Shown here: positions 28,040 to 37,447 of the stretch, piece after piece
Numbering within the stretch: position 1 is the first letter of the stretch
How the letters are laid out: every line of letters starts with the position of its first letter
Assembly: GCA_028825045.1 (NCBI GenBank)
Contig: JAPKAY010000012.1
Location: 23,755-87,754, forward strand
Direction of reading: 5' to 3'
From: Halioglobus sp.
GTDB taxonomy: Bacteria > Pseudomonadota > Gammaproteobacteria > Pseudomonadales > Halieaceae
Length of the DNA: 64,000 bases
Translations under genes and position numbers: made by a program
The notes under the pieces: generated by a model
What the model saw: the letters and a program-made list of their open reading frames with translations, nothing else
Database searches by the model: none
What the model was told of the DNA's origin: nothing

Positions 28040-29032
28040 ATGTCATTGATAATAAAGATATTTAAAGCATCGTTTTTCGTCCTGGCACTGTTCTGGCTTG
28101 CCGGTTGTGTGCAGTACAAAACCACGCCGGGTTATGCCAGGACGGGTGATTACATCGTATTGGGGCTGGGCGGCGTTGAACGCAATACCAACGGGGCGGC
28201 GGCGCTCAAGCCGAGCGACCTCACCATTACGCTGACCGATGCCAATAGCGTGGACCATGAGCTGAGAGCGCGGTATGTATTCAAGTCCTATGTGGACTAC
28301 GGTACGTGGATGAACTCCGGCATTCTCGATGGCAGCGAGGCGCTCTTTGGCCTGACCGATATGGTGCCTTTTGACGGTGGCTGGTTTGCGGTGGCTCCAT
28401 TGACGTATCCCGGTCTTTATACATCTCCACTACCTTTAGCCGTTGGTCCGGCCATGGTTTCTGTCACATCGCCCAAGTTAACCAATATTGTCAGCTCAGC
28501 CGCAGAGGGTGACCTGAGCGCGATTCCGATTGATATCATTGCAGGCATCTCGCCTCACGATAATGATTTTCAAGGACAGTTTTTCTCTTATGTCGACAGT
28601 GGCAGAAACTTTGTGATCGTACCCGGTGACCTGACTGGCATCACCGAAGTCGGTGGTGCTTTTCTGGTGATCAACTATAACGATGATAGTTTTTTCAATT
28701 CGGACGTAGAGCCGATGGTGGTGCCGTCAGATCATAACCCTTTTGTGCAGTTGAGCTACAACCATGTCGCCAATGGCGACGGTACGGGTACGCTGTATGT
28801 CTCACTGCTCAATCCCGCGGGTTTCAAAACGCTCGCAACTGCATCGCAGAATTCTTCATTGCTGTCGAGTCTAGCGGTGAAATTGATGTACTTCCCCGTT
28901 GGATTTGGTGTTGAAGTGGCAGCCGCCAAAGCCAGCTTTAGCGTTGATGCCGCTAGTAGCTATTACATTGGTATGGATGGAGCCATTCTTTCGGGCATCA
29001 CTCCTGTAATGACGCATATTGCAGATTTATAG
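28040..29032 (+). CDS. Uncharacterised secreted lipoprotein
   Basis: A 330-residue protein with a lipoprotein signal peptide ending in LAGC (Cys at about 23). The mature part is acidic and rich in Gly/Ser/Asp, with beta-type alternation, and looks like one or two beta-sandwich domains; no family was recognised. ATG 28040 is preceded by AAAGAGAG. The next gene downstream, on the same strand, encodes a secreted protein with a dockerin-like tail, so the two may work together at the cell surface. That link is only positional. Confidence 0.7.
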   Translation: MSLIIKIFKASFFVLALFWLAGCVQYKTTPGYARTGDYIVLGLGGVERNTNGAAALKPSDLTITLTDANSVDHELRARYVFKSYVDYGTWMNSGILDGSEALFGLTDMVPFDGGWFAVAPLTYPGLYTSPLPLAVGPAMVSVTSPKLTNIVSSAAEGDLSAIPIDIIAGISPHDNDFQGQFFSYVDSGRNFVIVPGDLTGITEVGGAFLVINYNDDSFFNSDVEPMVVPSDHNPFVQLSYNHVANGDGTGTLYVSLLNPAGFKTLATASQNSSLLSSLAVKLMYFPVGFGVEVAAAKASFSVDAASSYYIGMDGAILSGITPVMTHIADL

Positions 29033-29156
29033 GTCGTTCTCGTTAGGCCATCCTAAGCTAACGCCCCGACATGTAATGAATACCTTCAATAGTTCAGATT
29101 CGATATGTTCAACTGGCCAGCCAGTAAACCGAAACCATATGAGAGGAGCCTCCCCA

Positions 29157-30488
29157 GTGAGCGTTCAGTCCTTCAATCCATTTGTTCTTTTCTTTACCGC
29201 GGCGTGTCTGTTGTTTGGCACAGCGGCGCAGGCTGACGAATTCAGTGTAGCGCTATCGATTACAGTCTCTGGAGTGACTTCCGGTTCCGGGAGTGGTTCC
29301 GGTACCGCTTCGCTCGATACCAATACCGGCGTGCTCACCATGAATCTAAACTCGACGACCGTCACGGGGTTTACCGATACGTCGGTGGTGACTGTCGCGA
29401 CCGTTACGGGCACCTACTCCACTGGCTCGCTCAGTTCGGTGAGTGGTAATAGTCAGCTTGTCAGCTGCACCAATAATGGTGGGCTGGTCAATGGTTGTAA
29501 CAGTATCAACAGTGATTTTGGCGCTGACTTTTTAACTGACCCTATTACCTTTGACCTGGCGTTTAATGGCCAAACGGTTTTCACTGTGACGGACAATAAT
29601 TCTGGCGCAGTTATCGAACAAACGTTTACGCTTGTCGCTGGAGGTGCTCCGCCCCCCGGACCACCTGCCACTATTGACCTGACTTCCGGCGGCCCAACGC
29701 AATACACGTTTGACCCGGGTAACGGCCAACTCGTCACCCTGGTTATTTCAGCAAACTCCGGCAGTGTCACACAGGGCAGCTCTGGCCTGGGTAACGATAC
29801 GGGTTTCGCCGATGACGGCGCCATTGACAACTACGCTGTGGGTAGTTCCAGGGAGACGCTCACTTTCGCGTTCACTGAGCCCGTTGTGCTTGCTAGTGTG
29901 GCGCTGGATTTGTTCGAGCCTATAGCCACCAGTGAGAGAGCAGAACTGTCTTTGGATGGCGGAAACGTGACGGTGATTGACGAAAACAACGCCAGTCGTA
30001 CCGGTGGTGACTTGTCCAATTGGGAGTACATTGTGGGTGCTGAGGTGACATCATTTACATTGGGTTCGCCGGCTCGCAGTGGAATTATTGGTGATACAAC
30101 CTTTCGCGCTAATTCACTGATCGTATCAGCGGTAGCCCCTGTAGATAGCGATGGTGATGGATTGTTTGACGGGGTTGAAACGAACACCGGAATATTTGTC
30201 GATTCCGGCGACACCGGGTCAGACCCTGGAGATAATGATACCGATGACGATGGCGTTTTAGATGGCGCTGAAGTACTCGCCGGTACTGACCCCAATGTTT
30301 CGCAACGACCCTGCGACGTGGATCCCGTTCCTGGGCTAAGCGTTGGTGATGTGCTGTTATTGCAGCGGCATCTCTCTGGCATTCAGGCGCTTTCCACCAA
30401 CGCGCAGATCTTTTGTGATCTGGATTTAGACTCTAGTCCAAGCCTTGCCGACCTGCTGATGTTACAGCAGCTCCTGATTACGCCGTAG
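29157..30488 (+). CDS. Secreted protein with calcium-type repeats and dockerin-like C-terminus
   Basis: About 443 residues. Signal peptide (SFNPFVLFFTAACLLFGTAAQA), Ser/Thr/Gly-rich beta-type body, then Asp-rich repeats (DSDGDGLFDGVE; DNDTDDDGVLDGAEVLAGTD) resembling thrombospondin-3/EF-type calcium loops. The last ~60 residues contain two dockerin-like units (SVGDVLLLQRHLSGIQ, LDLDSSPSLADLLMLQQLL). The GTG at 29157 has a GAGGAG site at the right distance; ATG 29139 and earlier starts are also in frame. Dockerin-like tails without cellulosomes are known in marine gammaproteobacteria; the binding partner is unknown. Confidence 0.75.
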   Translation: MSVQSFNPFVLFFTAACLLFGTAAQADEFSVALSITVSGVTSGSGSGSGTASLDTNTGVLTMNLNSTTVTGFTDTSVVTVATVTGTYSTGSLSSVSGNSQLVSCTNNGGLVNGCNSINSDFGADFLTDPITFDLAFNGQTVFTVTDNNSGAVIEQTFTLVAGGAPPPGPPATIDLTSGGPTQYTFDPGNGQLVTLVISANSGSVTQGSSGLGNDTGFADDGAIDNYAVGSSRETLTFAFTEPVVLASVALDLFEPIATSERAELSLDGGNVTVIDENNASRTGGDLSNWEYIVGAEVTSFTLGSPARSGIIGDTTFRANSLIVSAVAPVDSDGDGLFDGVETNTGIFVDSGDTGSDPGDNDTDDDGVLDGAEVLAGTDPNVSQRPCDVDPVPGLSVGDVLLLQRHLSGIQALSTNAQIFCDLDLDSSPSLADLLMLQQLLITP

Positions 30489-30552
30489 TATCTGGTTGGC
30501 CCCCGGGATATCTACTTGGGGTCCGCCGCTGGAGCGCGGCAGAGCGCTGGTT

Positions 30553-31458
30553 CTAGGGCAGGTCAGCCGCCTGCATATGCTGCGTCATTTTCTGCAACAA
30601 TTGCGGCAAAACAGCATCGGGAATATTGTGTCCCATGTCGTCATAGATCACTAATTCTGAACCCTCGATCATCTCCGCCGTATGCACTCCGTGGGGCGGC
30701 GGCAATAAAGGGTCATCCGCCCCGTGGATTACCAGGGTGGGACTGGAAATAGACGAAACCTCGGTAGAGCGATCACCGGTTTTGAACACTGCCATCAGTT
30801 GCCGGCCCATGGCCTCCGGATAAAAACCGCGTGCCACCATGGCCGCTCTGCGTTCAGCGGCGCTGCCGTCGTCTGTCGCCGTTCCAAGCAGGGCTTTGGA
30901 GGCTTCTGCGGTGGGCGGCGGCAAGTGTGGCGCTCCGGTTGTGGACATGATGGATACCAAACTTCGAGTGCGGTCCGGGTAACCAGCAGCAATCACCTGC
31001 GCGATCATACCGCCCATGGATGCGCCAATAAAATGCGCGTCGGACACGTTCAGTTCATCCATCAGCGCGACAGTATCTGCGGCCATATCGTTAAGGGTAT
31101 AGGGGGCATCCACCTCCAAACCCACCTGGCGTTTCAGCAGCTGCAACCAGATAGTGGGTTGACCCCATTCATCAAAACGCGTGCTGCTGCCGGTATCGCG
31201 ATTATCCAACAAAATCACCCGATATCCCTCGGCTTCAATACCCTGCACCATGGTATCCCCCCAGACGGTATGCGAGGCACCCAAGCCCATAATCATCACC
31301 ACTGTCGGTAGCTCAGGCGACCCAATGCTGCGGTAAGCAATCGAAATATTATTTGCCGGGGTGGTCAGTAGAGGTTGTTGGTCGATGTAGTCGCGGTGAT
31401 ACTCCCCCCGTGCTGCAAAAGTTGTAAACAGTAGGCAAATCAACAAGACGCGGGACAT
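30553..31458 (-). CDS. Secreted alpha/beta hydrolase
   Basis: A 301-residue alpha/beta-hydrolase with an N-terminal signal peptide (MSRVLLICLLFTTFAARG). Oxyanion segment VMIMGLGASHTVWG, nucleophile elbow GASMGGM (Ser), acid near HGADDPLLP and the final His in YDDMGHNIPD form a complete triad. ATG 31456-31458 begins the signal peptide. It resembles esterases of the 3-oxoadipate-enol-lactonase/haloperoxidase-like group. Substrate unknown. It stands alone on the minus strand. Confidence 0.88.
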   Translation of the reverse strand: MSRVLLICLLFTTFAARGEYHRDYIDQQPLLTTPANNISIAYRSIGSPELPTVVMIMGLGASHTVWGDTMVQGIEAEGYRVILLDNRDTGSSTRFDEWGQPTIWLQLLKRQVGLEVDAPYTLNDMAADTVALMDELNVSDAHFIGASMGGMIAQVIAAGYPDRTRSLVSIMSTTGAPHLPPPTAEASKALLGTATDDGSAAERRAAMVARGFYPEAMGRQLMAVFKTGDRSTEVSSISSPTLVIHGADDPLLPPPHGVHTAEMIEGSELVIYDDMGHNIPDAVLPQLLQKMTQHMQAADLP

Positions 31459-31788
31459 AGTGAGTTTCTCTGTCGGGAACGATAATCGCAAAATAACTGT
31501 GTACTAACTGTGTTGCAGACGAATATACGTGAGCGGCGTAGGTGGTGCCATAGTATTTGGAGAGGCATTTCAGGATGTTTTTCGGTCACGGTGGTGGCCC
31601 CTGCTTACAACTGCACATCCATCGTCGTTTTTTGCTCAGTAATCCCGCCCTGGATTCACTCTGGAGTGATGAACTTTCAGTGCCAGGCAGGAAGGATACG
31701 CGGGGGATCAGAGGAATCGCTGCGTGTTTGTGCGAAAAATATTTTCCAGAAGATGTGACGGGCTGCAATGTGTTCAGGAATCGAAGGT
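31459..31788. other. 330-nt spacer without a convincing gene
   Basis: Between the hydrolase start and the pilin-like gene stop. Open frames here (one plus-strand frame from 31557 runs into the pilin-like gene) give Cys/Arg-rich products without recognisable domains and are not called. Confidence 0.4.
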
Positions 31789-32265
31789 CTACCAGCAGTT
31801 ACTTTTTTGGAGCCCTGTCGCGTCCCGGGTGCCGAGACTGTCGACGCTTAATGTTCCACAATCGATGTCTTCATTTTGAACTCCCCGTGGCACCGCTTCG
31901 AGCGTATAGCAGTTGCTAATGTCGCCGCAGGCACCCGCTCTCGCAATCAGATCGTAGTGGCCTGCGGAACTCACTGTGCGACCCAGGCTCAGGCCTTTCG
32001 TTGAACTAATGTCATCAGTGTATCGACTATTGAGGGTATAAAAGCGGTCCTGCCTGGAGGCGAGCTCCATCAGATCGCGCAGGCCGTTGGACCGCTGGGA
32101 TAATAAGGGATTTGTCTCGGGCTCGGGCTCTGCAAGAAGGAGCAACATAGTTCCCAAAATGACGAATATTATCAGGGCGGCAACTCGCGCAGCGCCCTTC
32201 CCTTGATGCAGTGTCCGAGTGCTCTGCATTCGGCTTTTCAGGCTACGTGCTATTTTCAGTGACAT
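31789..32265 (-). CDS. Type IV pilin-like (PilE-type) protein lacking a canonical prepilin motif
   Basis: A 158-residue protein with one N-terminal membrane segment (about 25-45, VAALIIFVILGTMLLLL) and a C-terminal region like PilE minor pilins: LRDLMELASRQDRFYTLN, the CGDISNCYTLEAVP disulfide-loop pattern and a final C-x-W. The prepilin peptidase site GFTLIE is missing; the helix is preceded by a basic arm (KGAARVAAL) instead. ATG 32265 has AGGAAAG upstream. It may be a diverged minor pilin or a membrane-anchored pseudopilin-like protein. No other pilus gene is in the window. Confidence 0.6.
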   Translation of the reverse strand: MSLKIARSLKSRMQSTRTLHQGKGAARVAALIIFVILGTMLLLLAEPEPETNPLLSQRSNGLRDLMELASRQDRFYTLNSRYTDDISSTKGLSLGRTVSSAGHYDLIARAGACGDISNCYTLEAVPRGVQNEDIDCGTLSVDSLGTRDATGLQKSNCW

Positions 32266-32696
32266 GCGCTTTCCTGCGTCCTCTAATCCATTTTTACGGT
32301 ACACGAATCAACCTGCACCCCTAGTGTGCTAAAGATAGCAATCTCACAAAAATAGGCACTTGAAAATCTGTAGCTGATCTTAGAGCTGCCTCCGTAAAAC
32401 TTCTGACAGGCCTGCGGGCCGGATATTGCGATTCGCTACGAGCGTTGAACAAAAGATATACACACAATGAACGCTGCTATCGAATAGTAGTGCATTCAGC
32501 GCCGCCTGCAACAGTATAGCGATGGCCATGCGACACGGGTATTCATTGAGGAGAATTCAGCTGTTGAGCGCTGCCTCTGTCCGGATCGAGGCATAGGCCA
32601 GTTTTCTGCACCAGGAGCTCTGCTTTGGTCGCAATGAGGGACTACTGGCCTCGCTCAATGCCTGAATAGTGGACCAGCTTACCGGCCGCAGCCCTC
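32266..32696. other. 430-nt spacer without a gene
   Basis: No open frame of useful length, RNA gene or clear repeat was recognised between the pilin-like gene and the alcohol dehydrogenase. Confidence 0.5.
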
Positions 32697-33944
32697 TCAG
32701 GAAAAATTGTTGAACAGGACCTTAACCGCACTGCTTTTCCCCTGGTTGTAGCAGGTCATGAAAGCGCTACGGTAATCCCGCATGGCGTAGTGGTAGGTAA
32801 TTATGAGTGTTACATCTAGCGCGCGATGCTCGATAAAGTCAAAGTACCATTCCATAGCGTGTTTGCGCTGACCTTCAAACTCCTCGATGCCAAAGCCGTT
32901 GGAACCGATGATAGAGATTTCCTTGAAGTACAGCGGTGTCCATTCAAACGTTTTCGCCGGCTCCACGCCGATAATTACCATAGTGCCAAATGAGCGGGTT
33001 ACGCGAAGATCAACTTCCATCGTTTCGGCAGAGGAGACCGTGTCGTAGACCGCGTCCACTCCGCCATTGAGCATGGGTAGACCGACCCAGGGCTCGTTGA
33101 GCGATGAGCCGGTTTCTTCTGCGATACGGTGTATCAGGTTTCTAGTGGGATGATGAGGTAGCACGAGGTGAGCACCCAACTGCGTAGCGAGTTTGGCCTG
33201 GTGATCGTAGCGTGCTGCCGCCAAAATCGTCACCGTGGGGTGCATAACCTGAAGAATGGCAATTGCCAGCAAACCAAGAGTACCGCAGCCGTACACCAGA
33301 ACCGTGCCATGTTCGGGTGGGGGGGGCTTCAAAATGGCGTGAAAGGAAACGGAGAAGGGATCGTCTAATACAGCTTCTTCGTCACTGATCGCATCGGGTA
33401 TCGTAAACCATTGGGACTCATGTCCGGGGACTTGCTCGGCAAATCCCCCGGTAGCGGAGGAGCTGTTGCCCTGATGAATCCCGCGTTCAATGTGGCCGGC
33501 GCTAAAGTTCAGACATTGGGCTAATTTTCCCTGCTGACAAAACTCGCAAGGAGGCAGACCGCGAGTGACACAAGACAGCCAGGGGTTGAGTAGCACTCGC
33601 TCGCCGATACGGTGTGCACTAACATCGTCACCGGTGCGAATGACTTCGCCCACCACCTCCTGTCCCAACACTTGCGGCCAGGAAATCATTGAGGTCATAG
33701 GGTTGTCAACGCGGCCGTTCATAAACACTTGTTTGTAGTCGCTGCCGCATAAACCACACAAACGGGTTTTAGCGACCAGCCAGTCTTGCGCCGGTAGCGT
33801 CGGGTCCGGCAACTTTTGCAACTGCATCGGCGATTGCCAGCCCACAAAGGCTTTGGGAGAAAAGTAGGAAAGCAGTTTGGTTGAGACGAGTCTAAAGGGG
33901 TTGTTAGTGGTGACAAGTGCACGCACGTCAACGACCTCCCTCAT
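32697..33944 (-). CDS. Zinc-dependent medium-chain alcohol dehydrogenase
   Basis: A 415-residue MDR-family oxidoreductase. Catalytic zinc region RLCGLCGSDYKQV; structural zinc lobe PPCEFCQQGKLAQC; Rossmann motif VYGCGTLGLLAIAIL (about 220-235). It is longer than typical ADHs (~350) because of an extended N-terminus and a His-rich cofactor-domain loop (HLVLPHHPTRNLIH). Oxidation of an alcohol with NAD(P)+ is expected; substrate unknown. It lies 49 nt downstream of the large cytochrome/DUF1080 gene on the same strand and may be cotranscribed. Confidence 0.88.
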   Translation of the reverse strand: MREVVDVRALVTTNNPFRLVSTKLLSYFSPKAFVGWQSPMQLQKLPDPTLPAQDWLVAKTRLCGLCGSDYKQVFMNGRVDNPMTSMISWPQVLGQEVVGEVIRTGDDVSAHRIGERVLLNPWLSCVTRGLPPCEFCQQGKLAQCLNFSAGHIERGIHQGNSSSATGGFAEQVPGHESQWFTIPDAISDEEAVLDDPFSVSFHAILKPPPPEHGTVLVYGCGTLGLLAIAILQVMHPTVTILAAARYDHQAKLATQLGAHLVLPHHPTRNLIHRIAEETGSSLNEPWVGLPMLNGGVDAVYDTVSSAETMEVDLRVTRSFGTMVIIGVEPAKTFEWTPLYFKEISIIGSNGFGIEEFEGQRKHAMEWYFDFIEHRALDVTLIITYHYAMRDYRSAFMTCYNQGKSSAVKVLFNNFS

Positions 33945-33993
33945 TGGAAAGTCTCGAGCTTGCAGTCTATGTCATGACCTGTGAGAGTGAAAG

Positions 33994-36900
33994 CTAGAGC
34001 TCGCGAATCCGAATGTTGCGGTACCACACCGGGTCGCCGTGATCCTGTAGGACGATGTAGCCCTCTTCCGACCTGCCGAAATCGGGCATGTCAGAAAATT
34101 TGCTTCCAGCCACCAGCGCGCTCCACTCGTCACTGCCGCGCTCCACACTGACTACCATCACCCCGTTTAGCCAATGCTCGATGTGATTATCTTTGATCCG
34201 CAACAACACGTCGTTCCATTCGCCCGGGGGGCGCACGGTTTCGGGGTTCGCGGCGATCAGGTCGTATAAATCACCTGCTCTGTGTGTTTCGATCTGGCCG
34301 TCGGCGTGGCCCTCATTATCCAATACCTGCATCTCGATACCGGTAAGCCACGGGGTGTTTTCAATTTCATCCCTCACCAGATAGAAAATGCCGCTGTTCC
34401 CGTTGTTTGAAATCTTCCACTGTAGACTGAGTTCAAAGTCACGAAACTTCTCTCGATAGTAAATCAGGTCACCGCTGGGACCGCCAAAGACAACACTTTT
34501 GATGAGATCCCACATGGGGAAGGGCACGTCTTGCACCAGGGTCAGTGCACCGTCTTCGACCTTCCACTTGCCAATGGTGTTTTTATCGCCGCCGTAGTTG
34601 CGCCAACCCGCGAGCGTATGTCCATCAAACAGGTTGCGCCATCCGTCTTTTGAGACATTGTTCGGTGGGACTGATTTTGCGCCCCCGGGAATGGCGTTCA
34701 GTGTGTACCAGGCTTCAGCTGTCCACAGCGCGTTGCCGGCTTCTGAGCGCAGGCGGTCGTGCAGGCGAAGGTAAACCACGTAGCCCGCTTTGAGACCAGG
34801 AATGCGTGCGTGAATGTTGCGGCGGTCCTGAGAGATTTCGAGCTGACCGGCAAACAGAATGGTTTCATCGTACTTCGGGCCGCCGTATTGCTCGTTGGGG
34901 TAGTAGAGCCACTGTTTCACTGTCAGGTCGTCGGTAGTCAGCTCGAATCCAGGCGTTAGTGGTTGCGTGAGTTCGATGATGAACCCATCTTCTTGTGCTT
35001 TTACGCTCAGAATTTCAAACGCTTTATTGCCGACCCAGCTCATACGCTCCAGTCCAAACCAGAGCTTGTCGTACTCGCCCCAGTTTGGGGGATTGCCCAC
35101 CTCACCGATATAAATGGCGCCGTCTGGGCCGCGTTCGAGACGGTTAACTCCGCCCCCGAAGCCCGCACTGAAATGGAAGACGGCCCCTTGTTTGCGACCG
35201 CCCACGTCCTCAAGAAAAACCCGTTTGACCCCACCGTTGTAAACGTCGCCGTGGATGAGTTGTCCGGTATAGGGCCCTTCTTCCAGCAGCAGCGGTTGTG
35301 TGGGTGAGTTGCCTACCTCATCCTGTGGTAACCAGATTGCCGGAGGTGTTTCCTGTCGGGCCATAACCCCTTCATCTGGAACTGCACGGGAACCGTAGAA
35401 CTCACCCTGACGTATCTCGACAATTTTGCTGGCCGGTAGCCAGTCCCCTTGATTGTCGGTGACGTAGATAGCGCCGTCGGGGCCGTTAGCAATTCCGTTG
35501 GGTGTACGGAATCCAGAGGCGACAATTTTTGCCTTGCCATCGCTGTCGACGCGCATCAGTTTGCCCTGCGTGGGCAGCTGTTCGGGGCAACTGGCACCGC
35601 CGGGGAGAACACAGATGGACAGCAGGAAATAGAATGCGTCATCACGATGCAGGAGGCCAAAGGCGAAGGAGTGGAAGTTGCTCCCGCTGGACCAGTCAGA
35701 ACTCACCGCGCGGTAGTAGTCGATGAGTTCGTCGCCGTCGTTGTCTATGAGTTCAGTCAATTCCTGCTTTTGCAGGACGAATATTCGATTGTTAACAATA
35801 GTCAGGCCCAAAGGTTCGTGCAGCCCTTCGGCGATGCGCTGCACGCGGTGCCCTTCGGGTGCGTTCGGGTCCAGGAGAAAGACCGCGCCGTCAGCGTCCC
35901 AGCTGGCAATGACCAGCTTGCCGTCGTCGCGAAATGCCATTCCCCCGACCTTGGGTTGGAACCCTTCGGGTGCGAGATTTTCCAGGCGGAAGGAGGGGTG
36001 TAAGGCGTTGAGTCGTGGCAGTACATCGTAGTCTCGAGTAGACGTGTAGGGGCGCCCGGTCGCATCCTGAGGTACATTGAGATTGGCCTCTTCTTCATCG
36101 ACACTCAGGACATAGGTAATTGCTGCCATAGCCTGAGCCTGTGTGAGCTGTGGGTGCGCGGGCATGGGTACTTGTCCCCAGATACCCACGTTGCCTTCGC
36201 GCACACTGCGAGCGAGGGCACTGACCACTTCTTCCTGTGCCATGCCGCGGAATTTTCCGGCAATCTGCGCCCAGGCCGGGCCAGTGACGCGGTGATTGGC
36301 GGCGTGACAACCAAGGCAGTCGCTGTTGCTGATAATGGACTTTCCCTGTTCCAGTTCGTCCTCGGACGCCTCGAGTCCGCGTGTGGAAGACGCGTGGTCA
36401 GTAATAGGAGTGGCAGTCCCCAGCAGTATCTCCAGCGTACCCGCGGCTAGATAACGATCTCCTTGACCGGTGCGGAAACCAGCTTTAATGGCGGGCACCT
36501 CCTGGCTACTGTAAAAGCTGCGCGTCAGATAGCGTGCGCCACCGCGTTCGATGATTTCCGGTTTTTCGGTGAGCTCCAGCCGGTAGGCACCCGCTGTCAC
36601 CGCGAAGCGCAGCGCTGCTGTTTTTCTATCTTTGCTGTACTCGTGGCCAAGGTACTGCACCGTTGCTGGTAGCTCCTGCCCGTCTACCAAGAGAAACCAT
36701 TGCGCGCCGTCTGAGTCGCGGAGAAACCATGCTCCAGTACTTACCGGCTGCGGACCATGGCGGTAATCGTAGACAGCTCCCTCGAACAGGATATCCCCCT
36801 GCCAAGCCTGGTACAGGGACAGCGTTTGTGTGTCATAGGCTACCCAAAGCTGCGGCCCCAGTGCAAACTTCAACACGCGCGGACGACCATCGAGATTGCC

Positions 36901-37167
36901 GCGAATCACCCAGGGCGCATAGCCTCTCCCTTCGACAGGTTTTCTGCCATAGGACGGATCTGCAGTGAGTGATGGATCTGCGCCGTATAGATGAGTGCGG
37001 ACTGTTGAAACAACTGCGGTCAGACCGTCTCGTTGACGCAGATCTAACAGAAACGCAATATCCGACTTCGAGACAAGACCGCGTTGCATGGCGATGCCCA
37101 TAGCCAGTGTCAGAAGTAGTACCAGTACAAGTGGCAGCAACAGGATCAGAGCAATCAGTTTCTTCAT
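33994..37167 (-). CDS. Large multidomain protein: cytochrome c, NHL/PQQ-like propeller and DUF1080 domain
   Basis: A 1057-residue membrane-anchored, periplasmic-facing protein. Residues ~1-25 are a TM anchor or signal; ~60-250 is an unassigned beta-rich domain; a single-heme c-type cytochrome follows with CLGCH at 284-288; then a propeller like those of sorbosone/PQQ dehydrogenases (GFQPKVGGMAFRDDGKLVIA; GPDGAIYVTDNQGDW; GPDGAIYIGEVGNPP). The C-terminus (from ~857: NLFDGHTLAGWRNYGG) is a DUF1080/3-keto-disaccharide-hydrolase lectin-like domain. ATG 37167 begins the anchor; an upstream GTG frame is unlikely. The layout, usual in Planctomycetes-type enzymes, suggests oxidation of a sugar-like substrate. 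Electron acceptor and substrate are unknown. Confidence 0.85.
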   Translation of the reverse strand: MKKLIALILLLPLVLVLLLTLAMGIAMQRGLVSKSDIAFLLDLRQRDGLTAVVSTVRTHLYGADPSLTADPSYGRKPVEGRGYAPWVIRGNLDGRPRVLKFALGPQLWVAYDTQTLSLYQAWQGDILFEGAVYDYRHGPQPVSTGAWFLRDSDGAQWFLLVDGQELPATVQYLGHEYSKDRKTAALRFAVTAGAYRLELTEKPEIIERGGARYLTRSFYSSQEVPAIKAGFRTGQGDRYLAAGTLEILLGTATPITDHASSTRGLEASEDELEQGKSIISNSDCLGCHAANHRVTGPAWAQIAGKFRGMAQEEVVSALARSVREGNVGIWGQVPMPAHPQLTQAQAMAAITYVLSVDEEEANLNVPQDATGRPYTSTRDYDVLPRLNALHPSFRLENLAPEGFQPKVGGMAFRDDGKLVIASWDADGAVFLLDPNAPEGHRVQRIAEGLHEPLGLTIVNNRIFVLQKQELTELIDNDGDELIDYYRAVSSDWSSGSNFHSFAFGLLHRDDAFYFLLSICVLPGGASCPEQLPTQGKLMRVDSDGKAKIVASGFRTPNGIANGPDGAIYVTDNQGDWLPASKIVEIRQGEFYGSRAVPDEGVMARQETPPAIWLPQDEVGNSPTQPLLLEEGPYTGQLIHGDVYNGGVKRVFLEDVGGRKQGAVFHFSAGFGGGVNRLERGPDGAIYIGEVGNPPNWGEYDKLWFGLERMSWVGNKAFEILSVKAQEDGFIIELTQPLTPGFELTTDDLTVKQWLYYPNEQYGGPKYDETILFAGQLEISQDRRNIHARIPGLKAGYVVYLRLHDRLRSEAGNALWTAEAWYTLNAIPGGAKSVPPNNVSKDGWRNLFDGHTLAGWRNYGGDKNTIGKWKVEDGALTLVQDVPFPMWDLIKSVVFGGPSGDLIYYREKFRDFELSLQWKISNNGNSGIFYLVRDEIENTPWLTGIEMQVLDNEGHADGQIETHRAGDLYDLIAANPETVRPPGEWNDVLLRIKDNHIEHWLNGVMVVSVERGSDEWSALVAGSKFSDMPDFGRSEEGYIVLQDHGDPVWYRNIRIREL

Positions 37168-37447
37168 TATTATTCTCTGTTTGTGAACAGCGGTCGATGA
37201 AACGGTGTTATCGGGAACCCCCAATGATATACACCACGACACCGCGCGCAAGGTGCCGCCTTATGCGGCACTGATCACTAAGCCGCTATGTATTTAAAGG
37301 CCGTTACCCTATGATAAGCCGCCAAGAAAAGTTATACCGTAATTCGCTCGCACGGGCATCGGCGATCACAGTAGGCCATGCGATGGAGTGTGCGCTGATG
37401 TGGAAGCTGGATTCCTCTGCGAAATTATAGATCTGAGTTTCGTAAAT

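Noticed and set aside
31557..31919. 120-codon Cys/Arg-rich plus-strand frame
   Set aside because: It runs into the pilin-like gene on the other strand, has no good ribosome site and no recognisable domain.
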